Numbered from the stretch's first letter, positions 41,007-50,845 are shown. The stretch: 64,000 nt of DNA from Pasteurellaceae bacterium RH1A (GCA_012221805.1 CP015195.1:372001-436000); one strand, 5' to 3'. Notes: generated by a model not told the origin, from the letters alone. Made by a program: numbers and translations.

Positions 41007-41170
41007 TAGGGCGTGTCCTCAATTTGCTTACGGCGGTATTTTCGGCAAAAATTCGCCATCTACTTCGTCAAAAATACTCGCCAAATGCCTATTTGGCTGC
41101 GTTTTTTTCCTCGAATCTGTCGTTTTTTGCTCGAAAAACCGACTCGTTTTCAAATTGAGGACACGCCCTA
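41007..41170. mobile_element. 164-bp MITE-like element with 20-bp perfect terminal inverted repeats
   Basis: TAGGGCGTGTCCTCAATTTG (41007-41026) is exactly repeated in inverse at 41151-41170. The element has no coding capacity, and TA at both ends could be the target duplication typical of IS630/Tc1-mariner elements. It lies between yidE and menB; the menB promoter must be to its right (41171-41234). Confidence 0.8.
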
Positions 41171-41234
41171 GTTATCGTCTATTGGCTCAAATTGGGCTAT
41201 AATCCCCCTACTTTTTTAAGATAAGGAACCCACC

Positions 41235-42092
41235 ATGCAAAACCCAAAAGATGATCTACTTTACGCCCCTGTTGAATGGACAGACTGTAGCCAGGGCTAT
41301 AACGACATTCTCTACCACAAATCGGCCGATGGCATTGCCAAAATTACCATCAACCGCCCTGAAGTGCGTAATGCCTTCCGCCCGCAAACCGTCAAAGAAA
41401 TGATCCAAGCCTTTTCTGACGCCCGCTTTGATGAAAGCGTGGGCGTGATTGTGCTAACTGGCCAGGGCGAAAAAGCCTTCTGTTCAGGCGGTGACCAAAA
41501 GGTCCGTGGCGACTACGGCGGCTATAAGGACGACAGCGGCGTCCACCACCTCAACGTTTTAGACTTCCAACGTGACATCCGCACCTGCCCGAAACCTGTG
41601 GTGGCCATGGTGGCCGGCTATGCCATTGGCGGTGGCCATGTTCTGCACATGATTTGCGACCTGACCATTGCCGCAGAAAATGCCATTTTCGGCCAAACTG
41701 GCCCGAAGGTTGGCTCCTTTGATGGTGGCTGGGGGGCTAGCTACATGGCTCGCATTGTTGGCCAGAAAAAGGCCCGTGAAATCTGGTTCCTCTGCCGTCA
41801 ATATGACGCCAAGGAAGCCTTGGAAATGGGCTTGGTTAATACCGTTGTGCCTTATGCTGATCTTGAGAAAGAAACCGTCCGCTGGTGCCGTGAAATGCTC
41901 CGCAACAGCCCGATTGCCCTGCGCTGCTTAAAAGCGGCATTGAACGCCGACTGTGACGGCCAATCTGGCTTGCAGGAGTTAGCCGGCAATGCCACCATGC
42001 TCTTCTATATGACAGAAGAAGGCCAAGAAGGCCGCAACGCCTTCAACGAAAAACGCGCGCCTGATTTTAGCAAGTTTAAGCGGAATCCTTAG
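41235..42092 (+). CDS. menB: 1,4-dihydroxy-2-naphthoyl-CoA synthase
   Basis: MenB closes the second ring of menaquinone from o-succinylbenzoyl-CoA. The 285-aa crotonase-fold protein has the oxyanion-hole segments [20 protein letters not shown] and [21 protein letters not shown], then [18 protein letters not shown], all typical of MenB. No other men genes are adjacent, so it is an isolated gene of the pathway here. Menaquinone fits the facultative/anaerobic respiration of Pasteurellaceae. Confidence 0.97.
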   Translation: MQNPKDDLLYAPVEWTDCSQGYNDILYHKSADGIAKITINRPEVRNAFRPQTVKEMIQAFSDARFDESVGVIVLTGQGEKAFCSGGDQKVRGDYGGYKDDSGVHHLNVLDFQRDIRTCPKPVVAMVAGYAIGGGHVLHMICDLTIAAENAIFGQTGPKVGSFDGGWGASYMARIVGQKKAREIWFLCRQYDAKEALEMGLVNTVVPYADLEKETVRWCREMLRNSPIALRCLKAALNADCDGQSGLQELAGNATMLFYMTEEGQEGRNAFNEKRAPDFSKFKRNP

Positions 42093-42101
42093 GTGCTTAA
42101 T

Positions 42102-42215
42102 CCCCCCCTCCGCCTTCGGCAGCTCCCCCGCAAGCGGAGGGAGCGAAAGTTATACGGAATATTGATGAGACTTCCCTCCACCCGCTTGCGGGGGAGGTGC
42201 CGAAGGCGGAGGGGG
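42102..42215. mobile_element. ~114-bp GC-rich palindromic element, copy 1
   Basis: The left arm CCCCCTCCGCCTTCGGCAGC + TCCCCCGCAAGCGGAGGGAG is the near-exact inverse of the right arm ending GCCGAAGGCGGAGGGGG, with a short AT-rich centre (TTATACGGAATATTGATGAG). A second copy lies at 62605-62722. It has no coding capacity; it is a REP/MITE-like dispersed repeat. Confidence 0.85.
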
Positions 42216-42292
42216 ATTTAGCTACCTTAGCAAATTATCAATAATCCCTAGGGTAAACGTTACCCTAGGAGAACAAGATTTAAACAAAAGAA

Positions 42293-42325
42293 AACCCCAC
42301 GGCCTTAAAAGCAGTGGGGTTTGGT
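42293..42325. terminator. Terminator between menB and the lipoprotein gene
   Basis: AAACCCCAC and GTGGGGTTT pair around a 13-base loop with A/T runs outside, usable in both directions. A CCTAGGGTAA/TTACCCTAGG palindrome lies just before it (42248-42270). Confidence 0.8.
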
Positions 42326-42342
42326 TTTTCACTTAAAGGTGA

Positions 42343-42918
42343 TTATTTGGCAGCAGGGGCTTCTTGTTTTGGAGCAAAACGGGCTTGTAATTCGTTTTGG
42401 ACTTTTTGCAGTTCAGCTGCTTTGGTTAAGAGGGTTTGTTGCTTTTCAGCCACGGCTTGTTGTTTCTCAGGTGTATCAGCCTGTTGGGCTTCTTTGGTGA
42501 AGTCTAGGGTTGTTTTTAAGACTTCAACCACGCTGTCTTTGAAAGATTTGACTTGGGCATCTTTCACATCAACCGCTTCGTATTTAGCAATCACTTGTTC
42601 CATGGTAGAGAAGTATTCTTTCACGCCTGCTTCAAGGGCTTCTTTGTTGCCCGCTTGTTGGGCTTCAACGATTTTTTGTTGAACCGCATTTAAGGCTGGG
42701 GTGAACTCGGCATCAAGACCTAAGACTTGTTGGAATTCTGCTTGGGCAGCGTCCGCTGGGTTGGCAGCAGGGGTTTCTGCTTTTGGTGCAGCAACTTCTG
42801 TTTTGGTTTCTTGGGCTGCTGGTGCTGTCGTTGTGGCAGCCTTATCAGCTGGTTTATCACAAGCGGTTAAGAAAAGGGCAACAAGTGCAGCGGCACTGAT
42901 TTTGGTAAATTTGTTCAT
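42343..42918 (-). CDS. Putative helical lipoprotein of unknown function
   Basis: A 191-aa precursor with a lipoprotein signal peptide (MNKFTKISAAALVALFLTAC, lipobox LTAC). A low-complexity Ala/Thr/Lys/Pro linker follows to about residue 60, then a mostly helical, glutamine/lysine/glutamate-rich domain (EFQQVLGLDAEF...VEAQQAGNKEALEAGVKEYF). I do not recognise a named family. Position +2 after the lipid cysteine is Asp, the classical inner-membrane retention signal, so it may stay in the inner membrane. An uptake-signal core (ACAAGCGGTTAAG, near 42859) is embedded in the signal-peptide region. Confidence 0.75.
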   Translation of the reverse strand: MNKFTKISAAALVALFLTACDKPADKAATTTAPAAQETKTEVAAPKAETPAANPADAAQAEFQQVLGLDAEFTPALNAVQQKIVEAQQAGNKEALEAGVKEYFSTMEQVIAKYEAVDVKDAQVKSFKDSVVEVLKTTLDFTKEAQQADTPEKQQAVAEKQQTLLTKAAELQKVQNELQARFAPKQEAPAAK

Positions 42919-42971
42919 TTTAGTTCCTAACGTTGATTAAATATTCACAAAAAATGTGAGGTTTTATTGTA

Positions 42972-44168
42972 TTACAGATGAGTAGGCAAACCAAGTGCTT
43001 GTTTGAGCAGCTGGTTTTTCACCGGCCTAAGCTGATTGGTTAGGCTAAGGCCCAAGCCCCGCACCAGTTTTTTTACTGGGTGATCATCTGCAAACAGTTC
43101 CTTTAAGACCCCCATGCTGCCTAAAAGTTTCACGGCCTCTACTTTTCTTTTGCGTTCAAAGCGTCTGAGGTGGCGGTAGTCGCCGATATCATGGCCTGCG
43201 GCCAGGTGTAGGGCTAACTCTTGGGCCAGGCATTTTGCATCGGCAAAGCCCAAATTCACGCCCAAGCCTGCCAGCGGGTGGATGGTATGGGCGGCATCAC
43301 CAATTAAGGCCAGGCGGGGCTGGGCGAAATCCCGTGCATAGCGGGCAACAAGCGGGTAAATATTGCGAGAACCTTGCAAGTGGCAGAGGCCCAGGCGGTT
43401 GTCAAAGGCGATGGTCAGTTGCTTGTTAAAGTCGGCTTCCTCACAGGCCTGGAGAGCGGCAGCCCTTTCAGGTGGCAGTGACCAGACAATGGAGCATTGA
43501 TGCGGATCCTTCATGGGCAAAAAGGCCAGAATGCTATCAGGGGCAAAAATTTGGCGGGCGGTTTGCTCATGAGGTTCTGCTGTTTTGACATTACAGACCA
43601 GGGCGGTGTGTTCATAATCCCTAGAAATGAGGGGAATATGGCTTTGGTTTCGCACCCAAGACTGGGCGCCATCAGCCCCCACCACCAATTTGGCCGAGAG
43701 CATTTGCCCATCTTCAAAGGTGAGAAAGGCACCGTTTTCGCTGATGCCCAGCTTTTGCAGCTTGTCAAAAACAAATTCCACATTGGCCTGGGTTTTGACC
43801 TGCTCATACAGGGCGTGTTGGATCTGCTGGTTTTCAATAATAAAGCCCAGTTGATCTAGGCCCAAGGCCCGCAGGGCAGGGTCTTGGTTATCAAACTGGA
43901 TCTGGGCAAAGCTGTCTTTTTCCCAGACCTCCATCTGATCATAGGGCGAGCGTTTTTGAGCAGGAATATGCTGCCAGGCCCCGATCTCTTCCAAAAGGCT
44001 TTGGCTGGCAAAATTGATGGCGCTGACCCGATTGCTGGTTTGTTCTAAATTGAACTGGGGCGGAGCCTGTTCCACCAAAATAATGCGGCAGTCACAAGCT
44101 GCCAGCTGGCCAGCTAAGGCCAGACCCACCATACCAGCACCGACAATAACAAGATCTGCACTTTTCAT
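42972..44168 (-). CDS. UbiH/UbiF/VisC-family FAD monooxygenase
   Basis: A ubiquinone-biosynthesis-type aromatic ring hydroxylase. The start is taken at 44168 (MKSADLVIVGAGMVGLALAG), one base after the plsC stop; the longer open frame into plsC is unsupported. The 398-aa protein has the GxGxxG FAD motif at its N terminus, the mid-sequence VGADGAQSWVR segment and the second FAD motif LALIGDAAHTIHPLAGLGVNLGFADA. Which ring position it hydroxylates cannot be told from this sequence. The close spacing implies translational coupling with plsC. Confidence 0.9.
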   Translation of the reverse strand: MKSADLVIVGAGMVGLALAGQLAACDCRIILVEQAPPQFNLEQTSNRVSAINFASQSLLEEIGAWQHIPAQKRSPYDQMEVWEKDSFAQIQFDNQDPALRALGLDQLGFIIENQQIQHALYEQVKTQANVEFVFDKLQKLGISENGAFLTFEDGQMLSAKLVVGADGAQSWVRNQSHIPLISRDYEHTALVCNVKTAEPHEQTARQIFAPDSILAFLPMKDPHQCSIVWSLPPERAAALQACEEADFNKQLTIAFDNRLGLCHLQGSRNIYPLVARYARDFAQPRLALIGDAAHTIHPLAGLGVNLGFADAKCLAQELALHLAAGHDIGDYRHLRRFERKRKVEAVKLLGSMGVLKELFADDHPVKKLVRGLGLSLTNQLRPVKNQLLKQALGLPTHL

Positions 44169-44169
44169 A

Positions 44170-44895
44170 CTAGGCCTGCTTATCCAGTTGGGCAATTTCG
44201 GCATCCAGTTGGGCAATCTTGTCGGCCATTTTTTGCTGGCAGAGGTCAATCAGCTCCCGCAGGTTTTCACGGCTATAGCCGCTGGTATCAATCGGGTCCA
44301 TGGCCTCGCAAATAACCGTGCCATTGTTCCAGCGGTTTAGATCCACCTTATTATGTAAGGAGGAACACACAATCGGCACAATGGGCACGCCGGCGGCAAT
44401 GGCGGTGTGGAAAGCGCCCGTTTTAAAGGGCAGGAGGCCACGACCACGGCTGCGGGTGCCTTCAGGGAACATCCAAACCGAAATCTGGCGTGCCTTGATA
44501 ATATCAGCCACCTTGTTCATGGTGCCAATGGCGCTGCTGCGGTTTTCTCGGTGAATAAAAATATTGCCTGTTGCCCAGTAAACCAGGCCAAAAAAAGGCA
44601 CCCAAATCAGGCTTTTCTTGCCGACCGACACCGTGCGAGGCGGCACCATGCCGGCAATGGTCACCATATCATAGTTGTTTTGGTGGTTGCCGATGTAGAT
44701 AGCGGGTTGGTTAAATTCAGGCTTTTCCCGGCGAATAACCTTCAGCCCCACTAGCGGATGCAAGGCCCCAAACATACGGGCCACCACGCCCACCGAGCTT
44801 GGGTGGCGCAGGCGGCAAAGGGCATAAACAGAGCCAACCACAGACACCAAAATGGCCGCCAGGGCGACTAGAATAATACGGAGGAGTTTTAGCAT
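44170..44895 (-). CDS. plsC: 1-acyl-sn-glycerol-3-phosphate acyltransferase
   Basis: PlsC makes phosphatidic acid from lysophosphatidic acid at the inner membrane. The 241-aa protein has an N-terminal hydrophobic segment (LLRIILVALAAILVSVVGSVYAL), the catalytic NHQNNYD (HX4D) motif, the FPEGTRSRG substrate-binding motif and GVPIVPIV. The C-terminal ~25 residues form a charged coiled-coil-like tail (QQKMADKIAQLDAEIAQLDKQA). It is the first gene of a pair with the Ubi-type hydroxylase. Confidence 0.95.
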   Translation of the reverse strand: MLKLLRIILVALAAILVSVVGSVYALCRLRHPSSVGVVARMFGALHPLVGLKVIRREKPEFNQPAIYIGNHQNNYDMVTIAGMVPPRTVSVGKKSLIWVPFFGLVYWATGNIFIHRENRSSAIGTMNKVADIIKARQISVWMFPEGTRSRGRGLLPFKTGAFHTAIAAGVPIVPIVCSSLHNKVDLNRWNNGTVICEAMDPIDTSGYSRENLRELIDLCQQKMADKIAQLDAEIAQLDKQA

Positions 44896-44909
44896 AGTTG
44901 CTCCTTGTG

Positions 44910-44967
44910 CAAGCGGTTAATTTTTGTGTGGAATTTGCAAATTTTTGCTTAAATTTAGCCGCTTGTT
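44910..44967. repeat. Inverted uptake-signal pair upstream of plsC
   Basis: GCAAGCGGTTAATTTTTGTG...AATTTGCAAATTTTTGC...AGCCGCTTGT: two inverted cores around the conserved AT tail. Confidence 0.75.
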
Positions 44968-45000
44968 TTATCTTTTAAGAAAAGATAGCACCTGCTTTTA

Positions 45001-45182
45001 GGCTACAACTGTTCAAAACATCAGAATATGATTAAACGTGATTGGTAGGGACGCATTGCATGCGTCCGTAAACAAGACCTTAATCAACTTTGATGAAACA
45101 TAAATATCGCAATGGACGCATGCAATGCGTCCCTACAAAAGGTTATTTAAGTTCAATGACAAGGTTTTGAACAGTTGTGGCC
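45001..45182. mobile_element. 182-bp nested inverted-repeat element
   Basis: The outer arms GGCTACAACTGTTCAAAAC (45001-45019) and GTTTTGAACAGTTGTGGCC (45164-45182) match at 18 of 19. Inside lies a perfect 23-bp inverted pair, 45045-45067 (GTAGGGACGCATTGC...) and 45114-45136. It has no coding capacity, so it is a MITE-like element, possibly one palindrome inserted in another. Confidence 0.75.
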
Positions 45183-45203
45183 TCCAAGTTGGTGCTGGTC
45201 TAA

Positions 45204-45227
45204 GGCACCAGCGAGGACGCTGGCGCC
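45204..45227. repeat. GGCACCAGCG palindrome family, variant copy
   Basis: It matches the 24-mer at 4218-4241 except one T-to-A change and is located just after the proS stop codon. Confidence 0.8.
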
Positions 45228-45242
45228 AGCATGTTATTGAGA

Positions 45243-46955
45243 TTAAAGCTGAATTTGTGCCTTTAAGAAGGCCTGCACCTCATCCCGCTTCACCATGACT
45301 TTTTCCCCAGTGCGGCGGTTTTTGTATTCGACTTCGCCGTTTTCTAGGTTTTTCTCGCCAATCACGATAGTGTGCGGCACGCCGATCAGCTCCATATCAG
45401 CAAACATGACACCCGGGCGTTCCTTGCGGTCGTCAAAAATCACATCCACATTTTGGGCCTTAAGGCTGGCGTAAAGCTCTTGGGCAAAGGCTTGGACTTT
45501 TTCTGACTTGTGCATATTCATTGGCACGATGGCAACAGTAAACGGGGCGATTGGATCTGGCCACTTAATGCCACGCTCGTCAAAGTTCTGCTCAATGGCA
45601 GCCGCCACCACACGGGTCACACCAATGCCGTAGCAGCCCATGATCATGGTTTGCGGACGGCCGTCTTCGCCTTGCACAGTCGCTTTCATGGCTTCGGAAT
45701 ATTTGGTGCCAAGTTGGAAGATATGGCCAACTTCAATCCCACGTTTGATAAGCAGCGTACCCTTACCATCCGGGCTTGGATCGCCCTCTACCACGTTGCG
45801 TAAATCGGCCACTTTTGGCAGGGCTACATCCCGCTCCCAGTTGATGTTGAAGTAGTGCTTGCCGTCAATATTGGCCCCTGCACCGAAGTCGCTCATAAGG
45901 GCAACACTGCGGTCGATAATGGCTGGAATATTGAGGTTCACCGGGCCAAGTGAGCCAACGCCCGCACCGATTTTGGCCTTGATTTCCGCCTCATCCGCAA
46001 ACTCAAAAGGCTCGGCCACCTCTGGCAATTTCACCGCCTTGATTTCGTTGAGCTCGTGGTCACCACGGATAATGAGTGCGACCAAAGGTGCTTCCTCACT
46101 AGCCCCCTTCACAATCAGGGTTTTCACCGTTTTCTCAATCGGCAGGTTGAACTGTTCCACTAATTCGTGAATGGTTTTGGCATTTGGGGTATCAACAAGC
46201 TGCATTTCTGCCGTTGGAGCTTGACGCTCGCCCACGGCAATGGCTTCGGCCAATTCAATATTGGCGGCATAGTTGGACTCGGTGGAAAAGACGATGTCGT
46301 CCTCACCGCTTTGGGCCAGCACCTGGAACTCGTGCGAGCCTGTCCCCCCGATGGAGCCAGTGTCTGCCTGGACTGGGCGGAAATCCAAACCTAAACGGTT
46401 AAAGATATTGCAGTAGGTTTGGTGCATAACCTCGTAGGTTTCTTGCAGGCTTTCATAGCTGGTGTGGAAGGAATAGGCATCCTTCATGGTAAATTCACGG
46501 CCTCGCATGACCCCGAAACGTGGGCGGATTTCGTCACGGAATTTGAGCTGGATTTGGTAAAGGGTCAGTGGCAGCTGTTTGTAGGAGCTGACTTCACGGC
46601 GAACCAGGTCGGTAATCACTTCCTCGTGGGTTGGACCTAGCACGAAGGGGCGGTTATTACGGTCGGCAAAGCGTAGAAGCTCAGGGCCATAGTCGTCCCA
46701 ACGGCCGGATTCTTCCCAGAGTTCAGCTGGCTGGCTAAGCGGCATCAGGGTTTCAATGGCCCCGCTCTTGTTCATTTCTTCACGGATAATGTTGGTGACC
46801 TTATTGAGCACCCGCACACCAGTTGGCAACCAAGTGTAAAGGCCAGAGGCCAGCGGGCGGATCATGCCTGCTCGCAGCATTAACTGGTGGCTGACCACCT
46901 GAGCATCATTTGGGGTTTCTTTGAGGGTTGAAAGTAAATATTGACTGGTACGCAT
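45243..46955 (-). CDS. proS: Prolyl-tRNA synthetase
   Basis: A class II aminoacyl-tRNA synthetase of the bacterial type with an inserted editing domain. The 570-aa protein starts [30 protein letters not shown]. Motif 2 region ([24 protein letters not shown]) and motif 3 ([13 protein letters not shown]) flank the YbaK-like editing insertion (about residues 225-390). The C-terminal anticodon-binding domain begins near residue 470. There are no anomalies. The intergenic region downstream is crowded with repeats. Confidence 0.97.
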   Translation of the reverse strand: MRTSQYLLSTLKETPNDAQVVSHQLMLRAGMIRPLASGLYTWLPTGVRVLNKVTNIIREEMNKSGAIETLMPLSQPAELWEESGRWDDYGPELLRFADRNNRPFVLGPTHEEVITDLVRREVSSYKQLPLTLYQIQLKFRDEIRPRFGVMRGREFTMKDAYSFHTSYESLQETYEVMHQTYCNIFNRLGLDFRPVQADTGSIGGTGSHEFQVLAQSGEDDIVFSTESNYAANIELAEAIAVGERQAPTAEMQLVDTPNAKTIHELVEQFNLPIEKTVKTLIVKGASEEAPLVALIIRGDHELNEIKAVKLPEVAEPFEFADEAEIKAKIGAGVGSLGPVNLNIPAIIDRSVALMSDFGAGANIDGKHYFNINWERDVALPKVADLRNVVEGDPSPDGKGTLLIKRGIEVGHIFQLGTKYSEAMKATVQGEDGRPQTMIMGCYGIGVTRVVAAAIEQNFDERGIKWPDPIAPFTVAIVPMNMHKSEKVQAFAQELYASLKAQNVDVIFDDRKERPGVMFADMELIGVPHTIVIGEKNLENGEVEYKNRRTGEKVMVKRDEVQAFLKAQIQL

Positions 46956-47045
46956 ATTTTTCCTAGTTGAATTTGAAATTTGGGCCTATTCTAAAACAAA
47001 AAGAGGGTTGATTTTACCGATTTTTTGCAAATGGCAACATAATAT

Positions 47046-47076
47046 AAAAAAATCAGGCATAGTCAAACTATGCCTG
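47046..47076 (-). terminator. Capsule export operon terminator
   Basis: On the minus strand, CAGGCATAGT and ACTATGCCTG pair around TTG and are followed by a T7 run, just after the bexA stop codon. Confidence 0.85.
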
Positions 47077-47080
47077 GGGT

Positions 47081-47734
47081 TTATTTTTGGCTTTCGTTGT
47101 AATACTTGTAGGCATCATCCATATTGGGGAAGTGGTGCATCATGCCATTTTCTAAGACGACGGCATTATCGCAATAGGACTTCATGGCGCTAGGACTATG
47201 AGAAACCAAGATAATGGAGCGGTCTTTGCGTTTTTCAAAAAGCTCATACTTACATTTTTCAGAAAAGCGTGAGTCACCTACGGCGATAACCTCATCAATG
47301 AGATAGCAGTCGAATTCCACCGAAAGTGAAAGTGCAAAGGCCAGGCGGGCTTTCATCCCCGAGGAGTATTTTTTGACAGGTTCATAGAGATAGTCACCTA
47401 ATTCAGAAAATTCCTTGGTAAAGGCCGTGACATAATCGACATCAACATCATATAAACGGCAAATAAACCGTAAATTATCCATACCCGTTAGGCTGCCTTG
47501 GAAGGCCCCGCTAAAGGCAAGGGGCCAGGAAATGCTCATGGAGCGTTGAATAATCCCTGAGGATGGCGCTTCTACACCACTAATCAGGCGAATGAGGGTG
47601 GATTTACCTGCACCATTTCTGCCTAAAATACCAATTTTTTCGCCCTTTTGTAGCTCGAAATTGACATCATTAAGTACGGTTTTCCAGCCATTGCGGGTCT
47701 GATATTTTTTGCTCACATGTTGTACGCTAATCAT
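47081..47734 (-). CDS. bexA: Capsule export ABC transporter, ATP-binding protein
   Basis: A 217-aa ATPase of the KpsT/BexA/CtrD family that powers export of lipid-linked group 2 capsule polymer. It has Walker [14 protein letters not shown] (about residue 38), the signature-like [15 protein letters not shown], Walker B DCYLIDE and the H-loop [10 protein letters not shown]. The start overlaps the end of bexB (ATGA-type overlap at 47731-47734), showing coupled translation. It is the last gene of the bexDCBA run and is followed by a terminator. The symbol follows H. influenzae usage. Confidence 0.95.
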   Translation of the reverse strand: MISVQHVSKKYQTRNGWKTVLNDVNFELQKGEKIGILGRNGAGKSTLIRLISGVEAPSSGIIQRSMSISWPLAFSGAFQGSLTGMDNLRFICRLYDVDVDYVTAFTKEFSELGDYLYEPVKKYSSGMKARLAFALSLSVEFDCYLIDEVIAVGDSRFSEKCKYELFEKRKDRSIILVSHSPSAMKSYCDNAVVLENGMMHHFPNMDDAYKYYNESQK

Positions 47735-48528
47735 GCGGGTTCCACTCCCTTGCTAAATTGCTTCACCATAAGTAATCCGATAAAGATCAAGACTAAATCA
47801 GTAACCAAGAGGAAATAGGGATCTTCATAGGTAATAACGGTTGAGCCAAAATATCCTTTCCTAAACATTTCTGTTCCGTGGATCATTGGAATCCAAAGCA
47901 ACTGTTCCCTAATTTGGCTGGGTAGGTTGTGGACAAAAAAGAAGGCGCCAGATAAGGGGAGAAGTATAAAGCTAAATGTACCCCAGAGTTTGCCAAAAAC
48001 ATCAAAATGGTAGGCGATAGAACAGATAATCAAGCCCAAGCCAAAAGCGAAGAAAGCCATAAGCATCCAGGCTAAAAGCATATAGAACATATCATAGGGC
48101 ATGCTAATCCAATCTAAGGCAATAAACAGCGCAGTAATAATGATCTGAGCAATGCTTGCCCCTGCAACTTCTAAGAGCACCCGTGTAAAAATGGTATCTA
48201 AAACTCGGACATTGCGGTGATAAAGTAAGCTAGTATTGGCTGAAATGGCACCGATAGCCCTGTTTGATGCATTACGCCACATCATGGCCATTGGGTAACC
48301 TGTAATCACAAAGGCAATGATATTCAGCGTAGAATAATTGTCCGCACGGATAAGCTTCCACATAAGGGCGATCATCAAGGTCATTAGCAATGGCTCAACA
48401 AAGAGCCATAAGAAGCCGATATTTTTTCTCCCATAACGTGTAATCACCTCCCGCATTAAGAGAGCACCGATAACCCGGCGTTGAATGCGGAAGGAATCTC
48501 CTAGGGAGGTTTCATCTCCGTATTTCAT
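47731..48528 (-). CDS. bexB: Capsule export ABC transporter, permease
   Basis: A 265-aa inner-membrane permease of the KpsM/BexB/CtrC family with about six helices. Family landmarks are the N-terminal [30 protein letters not shown] and the central [14 protein letters not shown]. It pairs with BexA as the transporter core. Its start abuts the end of bexC (shared base 48528) and its end overlaps bexA, so the three are tightly coupled. Confidence 0.95.
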   Translation of the reverse strand: MKYGDETSLGDSFRIQRRVIGALLMREVITRYGRKNIGFLWLFVEPLLMTLMIALMWKLIRADNYSTLNIIAFVITGYPMAMMWRNASNRAIGAISANTSLLYHRNVRVLDTIFTRVLLEVAGASIAQIIITALFIALDWISMPYDMFYMLLAWMLMAFFAFGLGLIICSIAYHFDVFGKLWGTFSFILLPLSGAFFFVHNLPSQIREQLLWIPMIHGTEMFRKGYFGSTVITYEDPYFLLVTDLVLIFIGLLMVKQFSKGVEPA

Positions 48529-49640
48529 TAGTTTTTATGCTCTCTTACACTGGCTAAAAGTAAACTAAGCACACCATATAAAATCAGACCAATAACAAAG
48601 GTGGCAATGATATTGTAGATACGGTGGGGTTCAAAAGCCCAGTCTGGTTTACTTGGTTGGTTAATAACTTCCAAATAGAGTTGTTGGCGATCTGCCTCAC
48701 CCTTGGCATTTTGATAGGAGGTCATGGCAGCGGTGAGTTGCTGTTGAGCAAGCTCATTGGCCAGCACCAAGCGTTGGTAGTCAGCCGTTTGGGTGGCAAC
48801 TGAATTATTTCCACCAGAAAGCTGTTTAGACTGTTCTTCTATTTCCTTTTTGAGGCTACGTTGACGCATTTGCAAGGCGCCAACTTGAGGGTTATCTGGT
48901 GTAATAGAGAGCAGTTGAGCAAGCTGGGTTTCCACTCGGATAAGCTCACTTTTTAAACTCGAGATTAAGGTAAGTTGCACGCCTGATTGAGCAGGTAAGT
49001 CAAAAATGCGATTTTTAATGCGATACTGACTCAGTTCATCGGCGGTTAAATTGACATTATTTTGCGCTTCTTGAACCGCTTGTTCTGCAAACTCAATGGT
49101 ATCTTTTCTTGCCCGCTCATTTAGGCGGTTAATTAAGGTTTCCCCCGCTTTAAGTAGTCTTTCATTGATCTGTTTTCCTTCTTCTGCTTCAAAAGAGCGA
49201 ACGCTTAATGTTGCGATGCCTGACACAGAATCAACATCCACCGTAAGCCGATCTCTAAAGTAGAGATAAAAGGCCTCTTGCGAATCATTAAGGCCTAAGC
49301 CATTGAAACGGCTAAGAATATCCCCCTTGTTAGTATAAAACTCTCTTACTGGTAAGGTGCTTTCTAATTGCTCCAATGCCGTGCGAGAACGCATATATTC
49401 TTGAACCGAATAGGTATCATCTTGAGAACGTGCAAAGCCTGACCCCTGCAATAAGGCTCCAACGCCAGTTAAAGAGGCCTGGTTACGAGGCGAACGCACC
49501 ACAAAGCTGGATTCAGACACATAAATATCTGAGGCAACTAGCCCAAAATAAACTGCTGAAAACAGGGTTGGGACAATAACGGTTAGCCATAACAAGGGGT
49601 TAAGGCGCTTTCTTTTTTTGGTTTTTTTGACTTCTGACAT
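48528..49640 (-). CDS. bexC: Capsule polysaccharide export inner-membrane adaptor
   Basis: A 370-aa polysaccharide co-polymerase/auxiliary protein (KpsE/BexC/CtrB family) that spans the periplasm between the ABC transporter and the outer-membrane channel. It has one N-terminal helix (LLWLTVIVPTLFSAVYFGLVAS) and one near the C terminus (IIATFVIGLILYGVLSLLLA). Between them is a long periplasmic coiled coil (about residues 150-320) and the proline-rich motif NQPSKPDWAFEPHR before the last helix. It is 18 bp after the bexD stop. An uptake-signal core lies near 49075. Confidence 0.95.
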   Translation of the reverse strand: MSEVKKTKKRKRLNPLLWLTVIVPTLFSAVYFGLVASDIYVSESSFVVRSPRNQASLTGVGALLQGSGFARSQDDTYSVQEYMRSRTALEQLESTLPVREFYTNKGDILSRFNGLGLNDSQEAFYLYFRDRLTVDVDSVSGIATLSVRSFEAEEGKQINERLLKAGETLINRLNERARKDTIEFAEQAVQEAQNNVNLTADELSQYRIKNRIFDLPAQSGVQLTLISSLKSELIRVETQLAQLLSITPDNPQVGALQMRQRSLKKEIEEQSKQLSGGNNSVATQTADYQRLVLANELAQQQLTAAMTSYQNAKGEADRQQLYLEVINQPSKPDWAFEPHRIYNIIATFVIGLILYGVLSLLLASVREHKN

Positions 49641-49658
49641 ATAGGGTATCCTGTTAAA

Positions 49659-50845
49659 TTAGAAGGCTCTAATAGAATTGGTTGTACTCGTAATTGGCGT
49701 AGTAATTGAGAAGATCATTCTCAAGAATTTTTGGAATTCGGCCAATGGTGCGTTAGAGACATAGACGATGTCCTTATCTTCGATTGGGAAACGTTGTAAT
49801 AAGAACATGGTTTCTGGCTCAAGCAGATTAGCTCGGAAAACGGTTGGCACCTCCATGCCCATACCGTAGCCTTTGGCAGCCCATTCATTTTGTTGGGCGT
49901 AATCTAGCTGGGCAAAAGGCACATGGCGGAAGATAAACACGCCACGCGGGTCAGAGCGATCGTCAATTAGACCGCCCATTTTACCAATGGCTTCAGCCAA
50001 GGTAATGCCCTGGCTGGAGAAGCGTACTTGTTGGTTGTTGCCAACAGCACCAAGGCCCGTGAATTTATAAGGCGTATTCAATAAAGAGAGGACATCACCA
50101 GCACGAAGCGTGATGTTTTGAGTAGGATCTGCAATCAATGTTGAAAAAGCTAAGGTTTTTACCTGATAGCCACGGGTTAATTGCACAGTCACATCTTCAA
50201 TATTTTCGGTTGTCCCCCCCACAGCGGCCACGGCGTCAAGTACCCGTTCATTATTGGCGGTTAAGGGCATTCTCACGGTGCTGCCCTGGCGAATAACTGT
50301 GACATCGGCTGAATTATTATTGGCAATTTTGACCAGGGCTTGCGGCTGATTGGCCTTACGCTTCAACGCCCCTACGATTTGATTTTGGATCTCTTCAGGG
50401 CTTTTGCCTGCAACCCGAATGTTGCCCACAAAGGGAACAGTGACCGTACCATTCTTATTGACCATTTGCGCAGGGAGTTGGGTTAAATGCCCACTACCCT
50501 GGCCTTCTGTGCTGAAGGTGCCACCAAATAAGACAGCAGGGGGGCTTCCCAAATCGAAATTTCTAAAACATCACCAACATTGACCTTGCCTGCATAGCCC
50601 GCATTGCCAGATATGCCATCAAAGCCTGAAAATTTTTGGTTTTGTTGGATAGATAGTAAGTGCTGGACGACAGTATCATTAAGCTCAACAAGATTGACTT
50701 TAGTAGCCAAATCAGCGCTCTGTCTATTGTTGTTGATGTCTAATATGGCCGAGTGACTAGGCCCTGAAGTTGGTAAAGAGGAGCAACTTGCTATAACTAA
50801 TGATGAAGCAAGGCTTAATATTAGTTTGATTTTTTGTAATTTCAT
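49659..50845 (-). pseudogene. bexD: Capsule export outer-membrane lipoprotein BexD/CtrA, interrupted by a 1-base frameshift
   Basis: The family forms the outer-membrane channel for group 2 capsule. The 5' part has a lipoprotein signal (LILSLASSLVIASC) and runs to GDVLEISIWEAP, then drifts out of frame and stops at 50483. The other frame picks up PPAVLFGGTFSTEGQGS, exactly where CtrA/BexD proteins continue, and runs through the PES domain (NGTVTVPFVGNIRV) to NAPLAEFQKFL at the C terminus. Adding one C to the six-C tract at 50539-50544 (G on plus) restores a protein of about 395 aa. Without it the capsule could not reach the surface, so either the capsule is off (phase variable) or the base count is wrong. 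Confidence 0.92.

Noticed and set aside
41010..41234. Fragment of an insertion sequence with a transposase remnant
   Set aside because: No transposase-like peptide is seen in any frame; the element is only 164 bp with inverted ends, so MITE fits better.
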